This document shows, piece after piece, positions 60,796-64,000 of a DNA stretch of 64,000 nt. This DNA comes from Talpa occidentalis. Lineage: Eukaryota > Chordata > Mammalia > Eulipotyphla > Talpidae. The notes beneath the pieces are model-generated. The model ran no database searches. It saw only the letters and a program-made list of their open reading frames with translations, and had not been told where the DNA came from. The translations under genes were made by a program, and so were the position numbers. The stretch covers positions 20,759,641-20,823,640 of the forward strand of contig NW_023601433.1 of the NCBI RefSeq assembly GCF_014898055.3. Direction: 5' to 3'. Numbering within the stretch: the first letter of the stretch is position 1; every line of letters begins with the position of its first letter.

Positions 60796-61600
60796 CGCCT
60801 TTATGAAAGGCTCAATTTGCAATTAATAAATACCTACATTTTCTCTCTCTTGGAGTTACATACCCGAAATGATACTATAGCATTTTCAGGACCTAAGTTT
60901 AAAGATGTGGTTGACAAGGAATTGATTGATAAGTAAAAAATTAAAAGAAAAAAAAGTCTTCATGCTGAAAATTGATTTGAACCCTAAGAGCAAAGAACCC
61001 ATCTCTCTGCAATAATGTTCATTGAACTCCTAGATAAATTATTTTTGTGCAAACAAATATGAAAAGTTGTCCCCTCATTTGATCTGAAGTTTGCTGTCAG
61101 AAGCAGCTTTTACTTTTAATGTCTATATGCATACATTGTTTCTTGGATGTGCTGAGCTTGGTTCTGACAATTTTATTTTCTGGCTTCACCTATGGCAACT
61201 TTCAATGCTTATATCCTGCATTCAATATATTTTCCCCTTTTCTTATCCCTAGTTTTTCCCAGATCAGCCTAGTTCAAACAGTTGTTTGTTCCTCCTTCTC
61301 TTCACTGTGTCATAACCTCACCTGGGTCTCAGTCAGTCATGGTTTTCTCCCAATGTCTCTTTTTTCTAGCATTAAATTCCACCATCTCTCATATTCCCTT
61401 GTCCCCTTCTCTCCACTCTCCCTCTTAACCTCAGAACCCTTACTTTGTTTATTGATGTCCACTGGTTTTTGAAGGTGTTGTACATTACTGAATTGTTGTA
61501 CATTATTGAATTGTACATTTGAAGGTGTTGTACATTATTGAAATGTAAGCATCCAGTATTTGTTTTTATTGTTCTGACTTGCTTTACTACTCACAATTCC
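60796..61600. other. No gene; small local tandem repeat
   Basis: A degenerate repeat of 'gttgtacattattgaa' (about 3-4 units, with a longer 'ttgaaggtgttgtacatta' register) lies at 61468-61545. Nothing else recognised. Confidence 0.55.
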
Positions 61601-61737
61601 CTCAAACTCCTTCCATTTTGTTGAAAATGGATGCATTTCATTCTTTTGGGGAACATTACCTTTTCTTGTATTTTAAACGACAAGTTGAGCAAGGTGGATA
61701 TTAGTTCTTTAAAGGTTTGATAAAATTCATTTGTAAA

Positions 61738-62000
61738 AGGCCTCCCGGGTGGCGCAGTGGTTGAGCGCTGGGTTGAGAAGCTGCCTGCAGCCTCTGCAGT
61801 GCTGGTTTGATCCCTGGCCGCTGGGCGAGGGTCCCACATGGCGCTCAGACCTCTCCTGCCACACCCGCTGCTCCCTTCTGCAGTGTACTTCATCAGTCTG
61901 CCTGCTCTGCTCTCCCCTCTGGCTCTGGTGAATTCTCTCACCCTCCTGCGCTTCTGACTGTACCCAGTGCTTGTATAAATAAATAAATAAATATTAAAAA
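61738..62000 (+). repeat. tRNA-derived SINE, type 1
   Basis: Perfect 16-bp TSD aaaattcatttgtaaa (61722-61737 and 62001-62016). Confidence 0.95.
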
Positions 62001-62136
62001 AAAATTCATTTGTAAAGTCGTTTGGTCCTGGGCTTTTGTTTATCAGGAGTTTTTTTGTTTTTTTTTTAAATTACTTTTTCAACTTCCATACTTGGTTGTG
62101 ATTGGTTTGTTTAACTCATATGTTTCTTCTTAGTCT

Positions 62137-62417
62137 TTTTTTTTTTTTAAATATTTATTTATTTATTTATACAAGCACTGGGTACAGTCAGAAGCGTGGG
62201 AGGGTGAGAGAATTCACCAGAGCCAGAGCGGGGAGCAGAGCAGGCAGAGGGACCGAAGTACACTGCTGAGGGGAGCAGCGGGGGGCAAGAGAGGTCTGCC
62301 CTCCATGTGGGACCCTCCTTTGGTGGCCAGGGAGCAGCCGGGGATCAAACCGGCACTGCAAAGGCTGCAGGCAGCTTCGCAACCCAGCGCTCAACCGCTG
62401 CGCCACCGGGGAGGCCC
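62137..62417 (-). repeat. tRNA-derived SINE, type 1b
   Basis: Antisense, full length with the 1b insertion. TSD around tcttag / tcttac, short. Confidence 0.93.
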
Positions 62418-63280
62418 TCTTACATTAGTCTTAATAGACTGTATTTACCTCAAAATTTGTCCATTTCTTTAAGGTTATCAAATTCAATGGCATACAGTTC
62501 TTCATATTAATGTCTTGTGATCCTTTTATTTCTGTGCTATCTATGATGTTTTCTCCTGTTTCATTTGTGATTCTGTTTATTATTTTTTCTCTTTTTTTAT
62601 GTTAGCCTAGCTAGAGGTTTGTCTATTTGTTTATCTTCTTAAAGAACCAACTCTTCATTTCATTGATTTTATTGTATAGTCTTTTTGATCTCTATTTCAT
62701 TTGTTTCTGCTCTTTTAAAAATATTTCTTTCCTTCTACTAACTTTAGGTCTTATTTTTTCTTTTTCAAGTTGCTTTAGATTGTAGCATTAGATTGATCAT
62801 TTGGAATTTTCTTACTTCTTAATGTGGACCTGTATTGCAATTTTCTTCCCCCCCAGGACTGCTTTTGCTGCATTCCATAGATACTGGTAACTTGTATCTC
62901 CATTTTTGTTTGTCTCAAGGTGTTTTTAAATTTCTGCTTTGATTTCCTCTTTTTCCTATTAGCTATCAAGCAGCATGCTATTTAGGCTATATGTATTCAT
63001 AATTTTTACTGTCCCCCCCCTTATAGTTAATCTCTAAGTTTATGGCATTATGTCAGAGAGAAAACTAGGCATAATTTCTTTCTTTGTAGTTTTTTACAAT
63101 AGATTTGTGTCCCAACACATAGATTGTTCTTGAAAATGTTCCATGGGCACTTGAAAAAATATGTGTATATAGCAATTTTTGGATGGAGTGTTCTGTAGAT
63201 ATCTGTTAGACCTATTTGATCTACTTTCTCTTCTATGGTTATTGTTTCCTTATTTATTCTGTCTTTTTGATCTTTTCATT

Positions 63281-63687
63281 GTTGTAAGTGGGAGTATTAA
63301 AGTTGCCTAGTTTGTTTGTTTGTTTTTTACAGGGGAAAGCATGAAAGCAGTCCCTTACTACCATATATTCTGCAGCTGAGTTTCCCAAATTTGGGGAAAT
63401 AGTAGGGTTTAGCGCATCTGGAGATGAACCTTGTCCTGGGAAAACCACCACTATGATAGTGGCATCTCCCCTGCAAGTAAGTATAAAGTTGCCTTGTATT
63501 ATAATGTTTTAACAAATTTAGTTCTGTTTTATGTATCTTGCTGCTCTATCATTTGGCACGTGTACTTATGAATATTATTTTTTTTTGTTGTACTAGATCC
63601 TTAATTTTGATATAGTGTCTGTTTCTATTTCTTATTATCTTTCTTTCTTTCTTTTTGTTTTTAAATAGAGCTGTGCAGATACTATAT
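63281..63687. other. No recognisable gene
   Basis: AT-rich; 63310-63480 is a less AT-rich pocket without splice or coding signals. Confidence 0.45.
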
Positions 63688-63689
63688 AG

Positions 63690-63931
63690 GTTTTTTTTAA
63701 AAAGATTTATTTATTTATTCATACATGAGCTGGGGTACAGGCCAGAGTTGTGGGAGGTGAGAGGATTCACCAGAGACAGAGTGGGGAACAGAACAGGCAG
63801 ATTGACTGAAATACACTGCTGAGGGGAGCAGCGGGCAAGTCAGGAGAAGTCTGCTGTGCCATGTGGGTTGCTCCCTGGCCGGGGATTGAACTCATGCTGC
63901 AGTGGCTGTGGCTAGCTTCATAGGTTGCATC
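63690..63931 (-). repeat. tRNA-derived SINE, type 2, head interrupted
   Basis: Antisense copy that breaks off at 'cataggttgcatct', where the poly-T of another SINE begins. The rest of its head should lie beyond the window. Confidence 0.9.
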
Positions 63932-64000
63932 TTTTTTTTTTTTTTTTAAAGATTTATTTATTTATGCACACAAGAGCTGGGGCACAGGCCAGAAATGTGG
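63932..64000 (-). repeat. tRNA-derived SINE, type 2, cut by window end
   Basis: Poly-T then aaagatttatttatttatgc and the start of the SINE 3' part. Inserted into the head of the previous SINE. Confidence 0.88.

Larger units (their letters stand above)
61610..63280 (-). mobile_element. Old L1 (L1M class), antisense, split by two SINEs
   Basis: Antisense ORF2: 'aaattcatttgtaaagtcg' next to 'tttggtcctgggcttttgt', 'atgttttctcctgtttcatt', 'aaagaaccaactcttcattt'. Degenerate. Confidence 0.8.

Overview
The window is nuclear DNA from a eutherian mammal. It has GT-AG spliced exons, one CpG-island promoter, ancient mammalian repeats (MIR, L2, old L1, a hAT element), younger L1 fragments and about 40 copies of one tRNA-derived SINE. 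The SINE has A/B-box promoter matches, an AATAAA-rich 3' end, a TCTTT-like Pol III stop and an A tail (the 'T+' class of tRNA SINE). That points to a lineage with its own SINE, plausibly a laurasiatherian such as a bat or pangolin, but I cannot name the species from sequence alone.

Only one gene can be supported: the 5' part of WDR26 on the minus strand. Six coding exons join in phase, exon 1 (14929-15299) to exon 6 (2600-2756), and encode residues 1 to about 307: a Gly/Ser/Ala-rich N-terminus, LisH, CTLH and the linker before the WD40 propeller. The propeller exons lie beyond the left edge. The promoter is a GC-rich island at about 14430-16560. WDR26 is the Gid7-like subunit of the CTLH/GID E3 ubiquitin ligase.

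Left part (1-14928): WDR26 introns, with few SINEs, several MIR/L2 relics and no other gene. Right part (16560-64000): about 47 kb with no supportable protein gene. It is built of old L1 fragments, almost all minus strand, repeatedly interrupted by SINEs, plus two younger 5'-truncated L1 copies (38949-40972 plus, 51533-54343 minus), both with clear target-site duplications (TSDs).

SINE labels used here: type 1 ends with a 'ctgactgtacccagtgcttg' motif; type 1b is type 1 with an extra short block after the B box; type 2 ends with 'gtatgcataaata'; type 3 is intermediate ('ccccggttcttgtacaaa').

The most unusual item is a 650-bp composite at 41739-42388: an LTR-like segment fused to a 5'-deleted SINE, with one 13-bp TSD around the whole unit, so it looks retrotransposed as a single chimeric RNA. 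Other points are an open frame without ATG upstream of the WDR26 start that carries an NLS-like motif, an L1 with a twin-priming inversion, and several nested or double-hit SINE insertions.
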